Below are positions 1 to 7,657 of a stretch of DNA of 57,129 nucleotides, piece by piece. The notes under the pieces are model-generated. The model was not told the DNA's origin, searched no databases, and worked only from the letters and a program-made list of their open reading frames with translations. A program made the position numbers and the translations under genes. Source of the DNA: an uncultured Spirochaetales bacterium. GTDB taxonomy: Bacteria; Spirochaetota; Spirochaetia; Sphaerochaetales; Sphaerochaetaceae. How positions within the stretch are numbered: position 1 is the first letter of the stretch; each line of letters opens with the position of its first letter. The DNA lies in contig CASFDA010000030.1 in the NCBI GenBank assembly GCA_949293335.1, positions 1 to 57,129 of the forward strand, read 5' to 3'.

Positions 1-31
1 CAATTGCTCTTACAATCTCTTTTGTTAACAT
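1..31 (-). CDS. Start of probable transposase ORF (partial, runs off contig)
   Basis: The start codon is at 31-29 on the minus strand. The visible residues are MLTKEIVRAI, then the contig ends. An AAGGAG motif lies about 11 nt upstream. The same start is present at the other contig end. Assignment as a transposase rests only on its being a repeated sequence with a sharp edge; it could be another repeated gene. Confidence 0.4.
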   Translation of the reverse strand, partial: MLTKEIVRAI

Positions 32-140
32 TTTGAAGTGATCTCCTTTTGCATGCGGTAAGGCAAGCCTCTTAGTTTTTGACTATGGTATTGCCGAATC
101 CACGATCCGGCAAATCCGAGGTCACTTCATATTGTTTAAA
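1..140 (-). mobile_element. End of a multi-copy insertion element (left contig end)
   Basis: These 140 bp are the exact reverse complement of 56989-57128. The copies diverge abruptly at 140/141 and at 56988/56989, which should be the true edge of the repeated element. The repeat holds an SD-like AAGGAG and the first ten codons of an ORF running off the contig, and upstream of it a small hairpin (TTGCCG 91-96 with CGGCAA 108-113). A promoter-proximal hairpin followed by an ORF at the end of a repeated unit fits an insertion sequence. The family cannot be named from ten codons. Confidence 0.7.
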
Positions 141-148
141 AAGCCTCT

Positions 149-194
149 TGAACCGGACTTTTTTGATGTTTTTGTTGTTTTAGTCCGGTTTGTG
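149..194. repeat. 46-bp repeat, left copy, flanking the ATPase gene
   Basis: The copy matches 1456-1501 at 36 of 46 positions without gaps, in direct orientation. It is itself an inverted repeat: AACCGGAC (151-158) and GTCCGGTT (183-190). The left copy overlaps the -35 region of the ATPase promoter; the right copy starts on the stop codon of the same gene. Confidence 0.75.
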
Positions 195-201
195 ATATAA
201 T
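172..201 (+). promoter_or_regulatory. Promoter of the AAA ATPase gene, probably leaderless
   Basis: A perfect TATAAT lies at 196-201, with TTGTTG at 172-177 at 18-bp spacing. The ATG at 208 follows the -10 by six bases, so transcription should begin at or next to the start codon. No SD is visible. The arms of the CCGGAC inverted repeat (151-158/183-190) bracket the -35, as expected for an operator. Confidence 0.55.
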
Positions 202-207
202 CAAGTT

Positions 208-1458
208 ATGTCGATAGAAAGAAAACTGTATCCCCGAGAGAAGTATTTATCTGTCATACGGCCATTTTATCAGGATACCGAGATGATCAAGGTTTTTACA
301 GGCGTACGTCGTTGTGGAAAGTCATCATTGCTGCTTCTGATTGAGGAAGAACTTAGAAAGATAGGTGTTGAAAGCTGCAATATCCTTTCTATAAACCTTG
401 ATAGACGGCCTTATACCGCCATAAGGACATCTGATGCTCTGGAGCGTATTATCGATGAGGGCTTTCAAGGCGTAGAAGGTGTCAAATACCTTTTTATTGA
501 CGAGGTTCAGAACGTTCAGGATTTTGAAATAAGTCTGAATGCCTATCGAGAAGACGGTGATTATTCTATCTTCATAACAGGCAGCAATTCATATTTGCTC
601 TCTGGAGAGCTTGTCACAAAGCTGACAGGAAGGTATCTCGAAGTTAAAATGTCTACACTCACGTTTGATGAGTACCTTGGCATGAAGTCCTTTTTGGGAA
701 AGGAAATCAATTCAAATATTACAGAAGAATTACGTTCTTACATACTGGAAGGAGGTTTTCCTTATGCTCTGAATTATGAAGGACTGTCTGAGAAACGTTT
801 TTATGTCCAGAGTGTTGTGGAAGAGATCTTTGAAAAGGATGTAAAAGGTAATAGGAAGATCCGTAAGAAACAGCTATTCAACCTTATGATGCAGTTTATT
901 ATAAATAATTTTGGCTGCACGATTTCCATTGACAATGTTGTGAAGCATCTTAAAGAAGTGCTGCATGAAAATGTGAGGAAGGAGACAATATACGGCTATA
1001 TTGAGCAACTGGAGAACCTCAGGATCATTTCAAAATGTAACAGGTTTGATCTCAAAAGCAAGAAGTCGTTGAAGGGAGGAGAGAAGTATTATCTATCCGA
1101 TCTCAGCTTCTATTTTCTTCGTAACACAGATAACCGGATACCTTATGGTCCTGTACTTGAGAATATCGTTTACCAATATGCCCGGAGCCTGGGGTATGAG
1201 ATAAGCGTTGGAAAGGTGGGGAAGTTTGAGGTGGATTTCATCCTGCGTAGTCCCTCTTTGGAGTACTCATATGTACAAGTTGCAATGTACATGCTCACTG
1301 ATGATCCTTCTACCGAGGAACGAGAATACCGCTCTCTTGAGGCGATAAAGGACAACTATCCGAAATATCTTCTGACATTGGATTCCTTGATACAAAAACG
1401 TAATGGCATCATTCATGCCAATCTTGCAGAATTCATCAGAGATAGAAAACTGTTCTGA
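208..1458 (+). CDS. AAA family ATPase with DUF4143-type C-terminal domain
   Basis: A 416-residue ATPase of the AAA_14 plus DUF4143 type. The P-loop is GVRRCGKS (about residues 32-39) and the Walker B is FIDE (96-99), followed by a sensor-like FITGSNS. The C-terminal third (GKFEVDFIL, then YVQVAMYM) has the look of the degenerate PD-(D/E)XK-like fold of this family. Such ATPases are common, multi-copy and poorly understood in host-associated bacteria; a role in stress, defence or selfish maintenance is speculation. The gene stands alone between a repeat element and typA, and its 46-bp flanking repeats suggest that it moved as a unit or that the repeats are regulatory. The ORF is full length. 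Confidence 0.85.
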   Translation: MSIERKLYPREKYLSVIRPFYQDTEMIKVFTGVRRCGKSSLLLLIEEELRKIGVESCNILSINLDRRPYTAIRTSDALERIIDEGFQGVEGVKYLFIDEVQNVQDFEISLNAYREDGDYSIFITGSNSYLLSGELVTKLTGRYLEVKMSTLTFDEYLGMKSFLGKEINSNITEELRSYILEGGFPYALNYEGLSEKRFYVQSVVEEIFEKDVKGNRKIRKKQLFNLMMQFIINNFGCTISIDNVVKHLKEVLHENVRKETIYGYIEQLENLRIISKCNRFDLKSKKSLKGGEKYYLSDLSFYFLRNTDNRIPYGPVLENIVYQYARSLGYEISVGKVGKFEVDFILRSPSLEYSYVQVAMYMLTDDPSTEEREYRSLEAIKDNYPKYLLTLDSLIQKRNGIIHANLAEFIRDRKLF

Positions 1459-1501
1459 AACGGACTTTCTTGAAGTTTTCTTCTGTTTTGTCCGGTTCGT
1501 G
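1456..1501. repeat. 46-bp repeat, right copy, flanking the ATPase gene
   Basis: A direct copy of 149-194 (36/46 identical), starting with the TGA stop of the ATPase gene. The outer arms (ACGGAC, then GTCCGGTT) are kept while the loop has drifted. No gene immediately downstream would use it as a promoter operator. Confidence 0.7.
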
Positions 1502-1916
1502 CAATAGTTTGCAATGGGATTGTGCTGATTATGCATCATACATCCTTGCAGTGACACATACTTGAGAAGAACTAAGAATATATGGATATGCAGAATTGCT
1601 ACAGTTCATGTCCGTATTAAGCAAAGATAAATTGTAATGACATTTTGCACCAATCTGGTCATCCTTTTTCATTTATATATAATATAGTGGATATTGCACT
1701 TAGAAATGAAAGTAATTAAATATATTAATGATACTTATTCAAATAAATTACATATCAGTTATTACAATCTGCGAACTTTTGATCATTTATATTGTATTGG
1801 GTTTTTATAAAAACTATTCATTCCTAATTCAGAGTTTGTATGAGTTATTAGTAATCTGAAGAAAGGGGAAGTGTTATGTATCTTTTTTCTCCTTTTTGAT
1901 ATATTTCCATCCGGTT
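1502..1916. other. Intergenic region before typA
   Basis: An AT-rich stretch without a supportable gene apart from a very short ORF just before typA. A TATAAT (1678-1683) is present but no -35 at a normal distance, so the typA promoter is not placed. No tRNA or strong terminator is visible. Confidence 0.5.
1876..1899 (+). CDS. Possible 7-codon leader ORF upstream of typA
   Basis: AAGGGGA (about 1863-1869) precedes ATG 1876 at good spacing, and that frame reads MYLFSPF before TGA 1897-1899. The typA ATG follows 17 nt later and has no SD of its own. Typical reinitiation or coupling geometry is possible, but the ORF may be chance. Confidence 0.3.
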   Translation: MYLFSPF

Positions 1917-3752
1917 ATGAAAGTAAGAAACGAACATATCAGGAATATAGCTATCATTGCACATGTAGACCATGGCAAGACAACATTGGTCGATGCACTT
2001 TTCCACCAGAGCGGACTTGTCGGCAAGGACATGGATGTCGACAGGATCATGGATTCTGGTGCCCTTGAGAGAGAAAGGGGAATAACTATCAGTGCGAAGA
2101 ACTGCTCGATCAGATGGAAAGGTGTGAAGATCAATATCATTGATACTCCGGGCCATGCTGATTTCGGAGGTGAGGTCGAACGCGGATTGTCGATGGTTGA
2201 TGGCGCACTCCTGCTTGTTGATGCTGCGGAAGGTCCTCTTCCTCAGACCAGATTTGTTCTTGAGAAGGCACTTGAGAAGAAGCTGTCGATCATTGTCGTC
2301 ATCAACAAGGTTGACAGGCCTGATGCTCGCCCTGATGAGGTCCTGAACGAGGTTTATGATCTTCTTCTTGAGCTTTCTGATGATGAGAGTCTTCTGGATG
2401 TGCCTGTCTACTATGCCATCGGCAGGGATGGAAAGGCTGGACTTTCTCCTGATTCTCTCGAAGGGAATATGCACTTGCTTCTCGATGGAATACTGAACTA
2501 TATTCCAGCCCCCGAGTATGACGATAGTGAGCCTTTCCAGATGCTTGTTTCTGACCTTTCTTATTCTGATTTCCTTGGCCGTCTTGCAATTGGAAACGTA
2601 ATAAATGGAACCGCAAAGGCGAACGACACTCTGGTATGTGTGAAGGAAAATGGGACTGAGAATCTGAGAGTCACCCGTCTCCAGACTTATGACGGCGCAT
2701 CGTTTCATGAGACAGATAATGTGGAGAGCGGCGATATAATCGTTCTTTCTGGAGTCAGCGATGTCTCGATCGGAGACACGATCTGTACCAAGGATGATAT
2801 AAAGGCCCTTGAGCGAATCTCTGTTGATGAGCCTACTGTATCGATGCTTTTTTCGAAGAATATCAGTCCTCTTGCAGGAAGAGAAGGAAAGATAGTAACT
2901 TCGGCGAAGATCTGGGAACGCCTCCAGAGAGAGGCCCTCAGGAATGTATCGATAAAGATTGAGAAAAATCCTGATGATACATTCACAGTGAAAGGTCGTG
3001 GCGAATTCCAGATGGCCATAATAATCGAACAGATGCGTCGTGAGGGTTTCGAGCTTTGCGTCGGTCGTCCACGTATCATTTTCCATACTGACAATGAAGG
3101 AAGACGTACCGAGCCTGTAGAGGTCCTCTATGTCGATTGTCCAGAAGAGTACTCCGGAACTGTGATGGAAAAGCTTGGAAGGAGGAAGGCAAAAGTAAAC
3201 GATCTGACATATACGGGAACTGGTCGCGTCAAGATGCGCCTTGAAGTTCCATCCCGAGGCCTGATCGGATATCGTGATGAATTCCTTACAGACACCAGGG
3301 GCCTCGGTATAATGAGCAGCTATTTGAAAGGATATGAACCGTATAAGGGAGATTTTCCTGATCGATATTCTGGTTCGCTGATCTCAGACAGGAGCGGAAC
3401 AGCAGTTGCATACGGGATCTGGGAACTTGAAGACAGGGGACGGTTCTTCATCCTACCTGGCGATGAGGTCTATGAGGGTGAAGTTGTCGGCGAGAGGAAC
3501 AGGGAAGGGGATCTGCTTTTGAATCCTACAAGGACAAAAAAACTTACGAATCTCAGGGCATCTGGACACGATGAAGCTGTGACTCTTACTCCCGTTGTCC
3601 GGCCTTCACTCGAGAGTGCGATTCAGTTCATCAAGGATGATGAGCTCGTCGAGGTTACTCCGACATCCATCAGGATGTGCAAGAAGATCCTAGACAGTCA
3701 GAAGCGCAGGATCTACGAGCAGAGAGGAGAGATTCCTTCATACTTGCTCTGA
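1917..3752 (+). CDS. typA: GTP-binding translational GTPase TypA/BipA
   Basis: A 611-residue ribosome-binding GTPase of the TypA/BipA family, linked to 50S assembly and stress or cold adaptation. G1 is AHVDHGKT (15-22), then the DTPGHADF G3 box with the catalytic His, then NKVDRPDA. The C-terminal GRGEFQMAI and RGLIGYRDEF segments are the family's EF-G-like domain V and TypA-specific C-terminal domain. The frame is open to a TTG at 1896, but ATG 1917 gives the conserved start before IRNIAIIAHVDHG. Neither start has a convincing SD. It is followed by the thiamine operon, which has its own riboswitch. Confidence 0.95.
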   Translation: MKVRNEHIRNIAIIAHVDHGKTTLVDALFHQSGLVGKDMDVDRIMDSGALERERGITISAKNCSIRWKGVKINIIDTPGHADFGGEVERGLSMVDGALLLVDAAEGPLPQTRFVLEKALEKKLSIIVVINKVDRPDARPDEVLNEVYDLLLELSDDESLLDVPVYYAIGRDGKAGLSPDSLEGNMHLLLDGILNYIPAPEYDDSEPFQMLVSDLSYSDFLGRLAIGNVINGTAKANDTLVCVKENGTENLRVTRLQTYDGASFHETDNVESGDIIVLSGVSDVSIGDTICTKDDIKALERISVDEPTVSMLFSKNISPLAGREGKIVTSAKIWERLQREALRNVSIKIEKNPDDTFTVKGRGEFQMAIIIEQMRREGFELCVGRPRIIFHTDNEGRRTEPVEVLYVDCPEEYSGTVMEKLGRRKAKVNDLTYTGTGRVKMRLEVPSRGLIGYRDEFLTDTRGLGIMSSYLKGYEPYKGDFPDRYSGSLISDRSGTAVAYGIWELEDRGRFFILPGDEVYEGEVVGERNREGDLLLNPTRTKKLTNLRASGHDEAVTLTPVVRPSLESAIQFIKDDELVEVTPTSIRMCKKILDSQKRRIYEQRGEIPSYLL

Positions 3753-3794
3753 TCCTATGGATTCGTGGCATTCTTAGTGTTATTATTCAGTCAC

Positions 3795-3873
3795 ATGCGG
3801 GGGAGCCGGAAACGGCTGAGAAGGTAGAACCTGACCCTTGGAACCTGTTGGTTAGAACCAGCGTAGGGAGCAT
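3795..3873 (+). ncRNA. TPP riboswitch (THI element)
   Basis: The classical THI-box elements occur in order: GGGGAGC, GGCTGAGA (about 3813-3821), ACCCTTGGAACCTG (about 3834-3847) and CCAGCGTAGGGA (about 3858-3869). The closing P1 helix can be ATGC 3795-3798 with GCAT 3870-3873. It lies between typA and thiD. There is no T-run after it; the expression platform seems translational (see 3881-3899). Confidence 0.95.
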
Positions 3874-3880
3874 TTCTTCT

Positions 3881-3899
3881 CTCCTTGCGCAAAAAGGAG
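3881..3899 (+). promoter_or_regulatory. SD-sequestering hairpin of the TPP riboswitch
   Basis: CTCCTT 3881-3886 is complementary to AAGGAG 3894-3899 with a 7-nt loop. The right arm is the SD of thiD (ATG 3906). This is consistent with ligand-dependent blocking of translation initiation; which aptamer segment acts as the switch is inferred, not shown. Confidence 0.6.
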
Positions 3900-3905
3900 G
3901 GAAAA

Positions 3906-4700
3906 ATGAAGAAAGTACTTACAATTGCGGGCTCCGATCCATCCGGAGGAGCTGGAATAGAAGCAGACATAAAGACAATGTCAGCGCTTGGCGTTTACGC
4001 GATGTCTGTGATTGTTTCTGTTGTTGCAGAGAATACAGCGCGCGTGATTTCGCTTCTTGATATGCCTGATTGGATAATCCGTGACCAGATAGACGCTGTT
4101 TTTGAGGATATTGTTCCAGATGCAGTGAAAGTCGGCATGCTATCAGGGCCAGAGCAGATGGGGGCTGTAAGGGATCGTCTTCTCTTTTACAGGCCACAAA
4201 AGGTTGTAATTGATCCTGTGATGTATGCAAAGAATGGAGATCCTCTGATGCACGAGGATGCCGTTTCATATCTTATCGAGAATATTCTTCCTCTTTCATA
4301 TCTTCTGACTCCGAATATTCCTGAAGCTGAGAAGATCAGCGGAATGAAGATCGAGAGTGTCGATGACATGAAGGAAAGTGCAAGAAGAATCAAGGCGATG
4401 GGTCCGGAGAATGTCCTTATCAAGGGTGGTCACCATATAGGTGATGCTCTCGATGTGCTTTACACAGACGAAGGATTCTCCACATTTGTGACAAAGAGGA
4501 TTGATACGAAGAATACCCATGGTACAGGTTGCACTCTCTCTTCTGCCATAGCTTCTTTCCTGGCAAAGGGTGAAAGCCTCTCTGTGGCTTTCCGTCATGC
4601 GAAGGAGTATGTGACAGGTGCTATCGAGCATGCGCTTGCTATCGGAAATGGCTGTGGCCCGACTAATCACTTCTATGCCATTTGGAAGGAGGGCTTATGA
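3906..4700 (+). CDS. thiD: Hydroxymethylpyrimidine (phosphate) kinase
   Basis: A 264-residue ribokinase-family kinase that phosphorylates HMP to HMP-P and then HMP-PP, the pyrimidine half of thiamine. The N-terminal AGSDPSGGAG substrate loop and the C-terminal GTGCTLSSAIA anion-hole/catalytic motif are intact. Start ATG 3906 is chosen because AAGGAGG lies 5 nt upstream; the upstream TTG at 3885 lies inside the riboswitch platform. It is the first gene of a tightly packed operon and overlaps tenA by four bases (ATGA). Confidence 0.93.
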   Translation: MKKVLTIAGSDPSGGAGIEADIKTMSALGVYAMSVIVSVVAENTARVISLLDMPDWIIRDQIDAVFEDIVPDAVKVGMLSGPEQMGAVRDRLLFYRPQKVVIDPVMYAKNGDPLMHEDAVSYLIENILPLSYLLTPNIPEAEKISGMKIESVDDMKESARRIKAMGPENVLIKGGHHIGDALDVLYTDEGFSTFVTKRIDTKNTHGTGCTLSSAIASFLAKGESLSVAFRHAKEYVTGAIEHALAIGNGCGPTNHFYAIWKEGL

Positions 4701-5353
4701 AATACATGAAAGAAGTCGAGTCGAATGTGCTTGATCTCTATATCGCTGCCCGTAACTGTCTTTTTCTTCAGGAACTTGGAACAGGCAGCATTTCAGAAGA
4801 GAAACTCAAAAACTACATGATCCAGGACAGTATCTATCTCCGGTATTACCTGAAGTGCTTTGCGATGGCAATTTTCAAGGCAAAGAGCTTGAGGGAGATG
4901 CAGTTCTTCAATACTTTGCTTTCATTTGTGGATGAGGATGAGAACGCGACAAGACAGAGATATCTGAGATCATTTGGTCTTACTGATGATGATATCGAGA
5001 CGTTCGAGATGGCAGATGCCACAAGGAATTATGTTTCTTTCCTGCTTGAAACAGCTAAGAGGGAAGATAATGATGGCATTTTGTTTGCTGTACTTCCTTG
5101 CATGCTCGGATATGAGGATGCTTTCATTGCACTCAAGGAAAAATATCCGTCGGTCCTGGAAGGTCCATATGCGGATCTTGTCACCGATTATACATCAGGT
5201 AGGTATGAAAAAAGTTGCCAGGTCTGGCGTGAGTATGCGGATAGCCGCCTTTCCTCGCTTGAAGAAAAGCGGAGGAATGAGCTTTCGGAAATCTATAGGG
5301 AAGGATGCCGTCAGGAACTGATGTTCTGGAAGATGGCTGGAGGTGAAAAATGA
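4697..5353 (+). CDS. tenA: TenA family thiaminase II / aminopyrimidine hydrolase
   Basis: A 218-residue TenA protein. These hydrolyse degraded thiamine (aminomethyl-HMP) to HMP for salvage. QDSIYLRYY near residue 40 holds the family Asp-Tyr, AVLPCMLGY holds the catalytic Cys, and a C-terminal REGCRQELMFW carries the Glu. Start ATG 4697 has GGAAGGAGG just before it and overlaps thiD by ATGA; the open frame reaches back to TTG 4682 but that would bury the SD. Its place between thiD and thiM supports a salvage role. Confidence 0.9.
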   Translation: MKYMKEVESNVLDLYIAARNCLFLQELGTGSISEEKLKNYMIQDSIYLRYYLKCFAMAIFKAKSLREMQFFNTLLSFVDEDENATRQRYLRSFGLTDDDIETFEMADATRNYVSFLLETAKREDNDGILFAVLPCMLGYEDAFIALKEKYPSVLEGPYADLVTDYTSGRYEKSCQVWREYADSRLSSLEEKRRNELSEIYREGCRQELMFWKMAGGEK

Positions 5354-6150
5354 GAGATGATATCAGAATACTGAGGAAGAAGAATCCTCTTGTGCATGCC
5401 ATTACGAACAACATAACGGTAAATGACGTTGCCAACGCGATCCTTGCTATTGGCGGATCTCCTGTAATGGCTGATTACGTTGAGGAAGTTGAGGAGTTTG
5501 TATCACTTGCAGACTGTCTCCTGATAAATGTCGGAACTCTCTCTGATCAGATAATCAGCGCAATGCTCAAGGCAGGGAAGAAGGCCAATGAACTCGGCAC
5601 TCCTGTTGTTCTTGATCCGGTTGGCGCTGGTGCAGGTCCGAAAAGAAATGGAACTGTGATGAAGCTTCTTGAGAACATTCATTTTTCAGTCGTGAAGGGA
5701 AATCTCTCAGAGATGGCCTTCCTTTCTGGTCGCGATGTTGTTACCCGCGGAGTCGACTCCTCCCTTTCCCTCGGAGAGGATGAGGCTCTTGAGATTGCCC
5801 GTATCTGTTCTGAAAAGTTTGATACTGTCGCAGTCGTCACAGGCAAAGTTGATACGGTCTTTTACAAAAATAAGGTTGCCCGCATCTATTCTGGCTCTCC
5901 TATGATGAGCAGGATCACAGGAACAGGGTGCATGTCGCTTGGCGTAATCGCTGCATTTGCCGGTGCTCTTGATGACCCGTTCATAGCTGCTGCGTCTGCA
6001 ATTGGCTCGATGGGAGCAAGTGGTTCATTTGCTGAAGAAAAGGCAAGAGATCTCGGAACCGGAAGTTTCAGGACCTATCTTATCGATTCTCTGAGCATGA
6101 TGAGTGATGAGAGGCTTGAGAAGGAAGGAAAGATAAAGTATGAAGATTGA
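5350..6150 (+). CDS. thiM: Hydroxyethylthiazole kinase
   Basis: A 266-residue ThiM that phosphorylates 4-methyl-5-(2-hydroxyethyl)thiazole, the salvage route for the thiazole half of thiamine. The N-terminal HAITNNITVNDVAN and GGSPVMAD motifs, DPVGAGAGP, and the C-terminal GTGCMSLG with the catalytic Cys are all present. It starts within the tenA stop (ATGA overlap) and ends 11 bases inside thiE. With no thiazole synthase genes here, the locus is built for recycling rather than de novo synthesis. Confidence 0.94.
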   Translation: MRDDIRILRKKNPLVHAITNNITVNDVANAILAIGGSPVMADYVEEVEEFVSLADCLLINVGTLSDQIISAMLKAGKKANELGTPVVLDPVGAGAGPKRNGTVMKLLENIHFSVVKGNLSEMAFLSGRDVVTRGVDSSLSLGEDEALEIARICSEKFDTVAVVTGKVDTVFYKNKVARIYSGSPMMSRITGTGCMSLGVIAAFAGALDDPFIAAASAIGSMGASGSFAEEKARDLGTGSFRTYLIDSLSMMSDERLEKEGKIKYED

Positions 6151-6760
6151 TTATTCTCTTTACGTCTGTACGGACAGGACTCTGATGACTTCAAGGACGA
6201 TCGAGGAGTCTGTCGAGAAAGCAATATCTGGGGGAGCCGGAGTTATTCAGGTAAGGGAAAAGGATCTTCCAGGAAGGGATTTCTATCTTGAGGCATGTTC
6301 CCTTCTTTCAATAACTCGCAAGCACGGTGTTCCTCTCATCATAAATGACAGAGTCGATATTGCCCTTGCCTGCGGTGCGGATGGAGTTCACGTCGGTCAG
6401 GAAGACATTCCAGCCCGCGTTTGCCGTGCCCTGATCGGAAAAGATAAGATTCTTGGCGTGTCCTGCTCTACGCTTGAAGAGGCAATCAAGGCAGAAGAGG
6501 ATGGGGCAGACTACATCGGCCTTGGTGCAGTGATTGCAACCGATACGAAGAGCGATGCGCCATCAGTACGTTTTGAGGACATTGTGAAGATAAGGGAGAG
6601 TGTGCACATTCCTATTGTGATCATAGGTGGACTCAATATGGATACCATCTCGCGTTTCAAGGGGCTTGGTCTTGATGGCATTGCTGTCGTCTCTGCGGTC
6701 GTTGCGAAAGAAGATGTTGAGAAAAGTGCTAGGGAGCTCAAGAAGGCATGGCTGGCATAA
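6140..6760 (+). CDS. thiE: Thiamine-phosphate synthase
   Basis: A 206-residue TIM-barrel enzyme joining HMP-PP and HET-P to thiamine phosphate. Pyrophosphate/HMP motifs are visible: IQVREKDLPGRDF, INDRVDIALACGADGVHVGQ, GVSCST and VIIGGLN. The loop usually read as GPxxPTxTK is GAVIATDTKSDAP here, a mild deviation with the TxTK part kept. It overlaps thiM by 11 bp and the HAD gene by 13 bp, indicating translational coupling. Confidence 0.93.
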   Translation: MKIDYSLYVCTDRTLMTSRTIEESVEKAISGGAGVIQVREKDLPGRDFYLEACSLLSITRKHGVPLIINDRVDIALACGADGVHVGQEDIPARVCRALIGKDKILGVSCSTLEEAIKAEEDGADYIGLGAVIATDTKSDAPSVRFEDIVKIRESVHIPIVIIGGLNMDTISRFKGLGLDGIAVVSAVVAKEDVEKSARELKKAWLA

Positions 6761-7410
6761 AGAGCGCGATATTCGACCTGGATGGTACGATCCTGGATTC
6801 TTTTGGCATATGGGAACGTGTTGACGTGCTTTTTCTTGAAAGGAGGGGCATTGAAGTCCCTCCTGATTATATTGATGAGCTAAACAGGCTCCCGTATGAT
6901 CTGACCGCTTCCTATACAAAGGAGAGGTTTTCGCTGCAATCAAGTACAGCTGAAATTTATGAAGAGTGGAATGAGATTGCTGAAGATGAATACAGCAAGG
7001 TAGCTCTCAAGGATGGTTCTCTCGAACTATTGTCGGCTCTGGAGGAAAGATCAGTCAGGATGACTGTCGCTACAGATCTTCCTCCACGCCTCTATACCAA
7101 GGCCCTTTCAATGCCTTGTCTCTCCCGCTTCTTCTCTTCTGTATCCTGTTCTAGTGAAGTAGGGACAAGGAAGAGCGAACCTGATTTGTACCTTCTTTCA
7201 CTCCGTCGCCTCTTTGCCTCTCCAGAAGAGACTGTTCTTTTTGAAGATCTGCCAGCAGCACTCGGAACAGGACGGAAGCTTGGCATTCGATGTGTCGCGA
7301 TAGAAGAGAAGGCAACATCCAGTGGAATAGATGAACTCAAGAAATATACAAAATTTGCCTATAGGACTCCCAGAGAGGCTCTGGCTAGACTTGATGATAT
7401 ACTGGCATGA
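6748..7410 (+). CDS. HAD-superfamily phosphatase at the end of the thiamine operon
   Basis: A 220-residue HAD hydrolase of the phosphoglycolate phosphatase/beta-phosphoglucomutase-like class. Motif I is FDLDGTILDS (about 8-17), an all-alpha cap follows, motif II is ATDL, motif III is the Lys in RKSEPDLY, and motif IV is FEDLPAALGTG. It overlaps thiE by 13 bp and is the last gene under the TPP riboswitch. The operon has no ThiL (TMP kinase), so a thiamine-monophosphate phosphatase role, feeding a thiamine pyrophosphokinase elsewhere, is a reasonable inference. HAD substrate cannot be read from sequence. Confidence 0.8.
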   Translation: MAGIKSAIFDLDGTILDSFGIWERVDVLFLERRGIEVPPDYIDELNRLPYDLTASYTKERFSLQSSTAEIYEEWNEIAEDEYSKVALKDGSLELLSALEERSVRMTVATDLPPRLYTKALSMPCLSRFFSSVSCSSEVGTRKSEPDLYLLSLRRLFASPEETVLFEDLPAALGTGRKLGIRCVAIEEKATSSGIDELKKYTKFAYRTPREALARLDDILA

Positions 7411-7657
7411 TAATTAGCATATGGATTTAATATTAAGATATTAAATATCAAAAATCAGTCAGGGGTTTGAAATAGCACTAAAGAACAATTAAGTTTTACA
7501 TTTTAAAGATAATAAAAACATATAATTATTTATAAATATTGAAATGAATTCTATATAATATGATATCGTTTTGTAAGTTTTTGCATTCATCTTCGATTTT
7601 TATTGTTGTGTATTTTCATTCATCTACTTATAATTCCTCACTAATAGAGGTTGTGCG
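7411..7657. promoter_or_regulatory. AT-rich leader of the parA-like pair with a 9-bp direct repeat
   Basis: A 247-bp non-coding stretch, far richer in A+T than the thiamine operon. A perfect TATAAT lies at 7554-7559 without a good -35. CATTCATCT occurs at 7584-7592 and 7617-7625, 33 bp apart, about three helical turns, which would place two binding sites on the same DNA face. This could be the operator or centromere-like site of the downstream pair; the evidence is thin. Confidence 0.35.

Noticed and set aside
1848-3086. Long minus-strand open frame opposite typA (412 codons)
   Set aside because: It mirrors the typA reading frame, has no recognisable motifs and is Cys/Arg-rich in the way of shadow frames.
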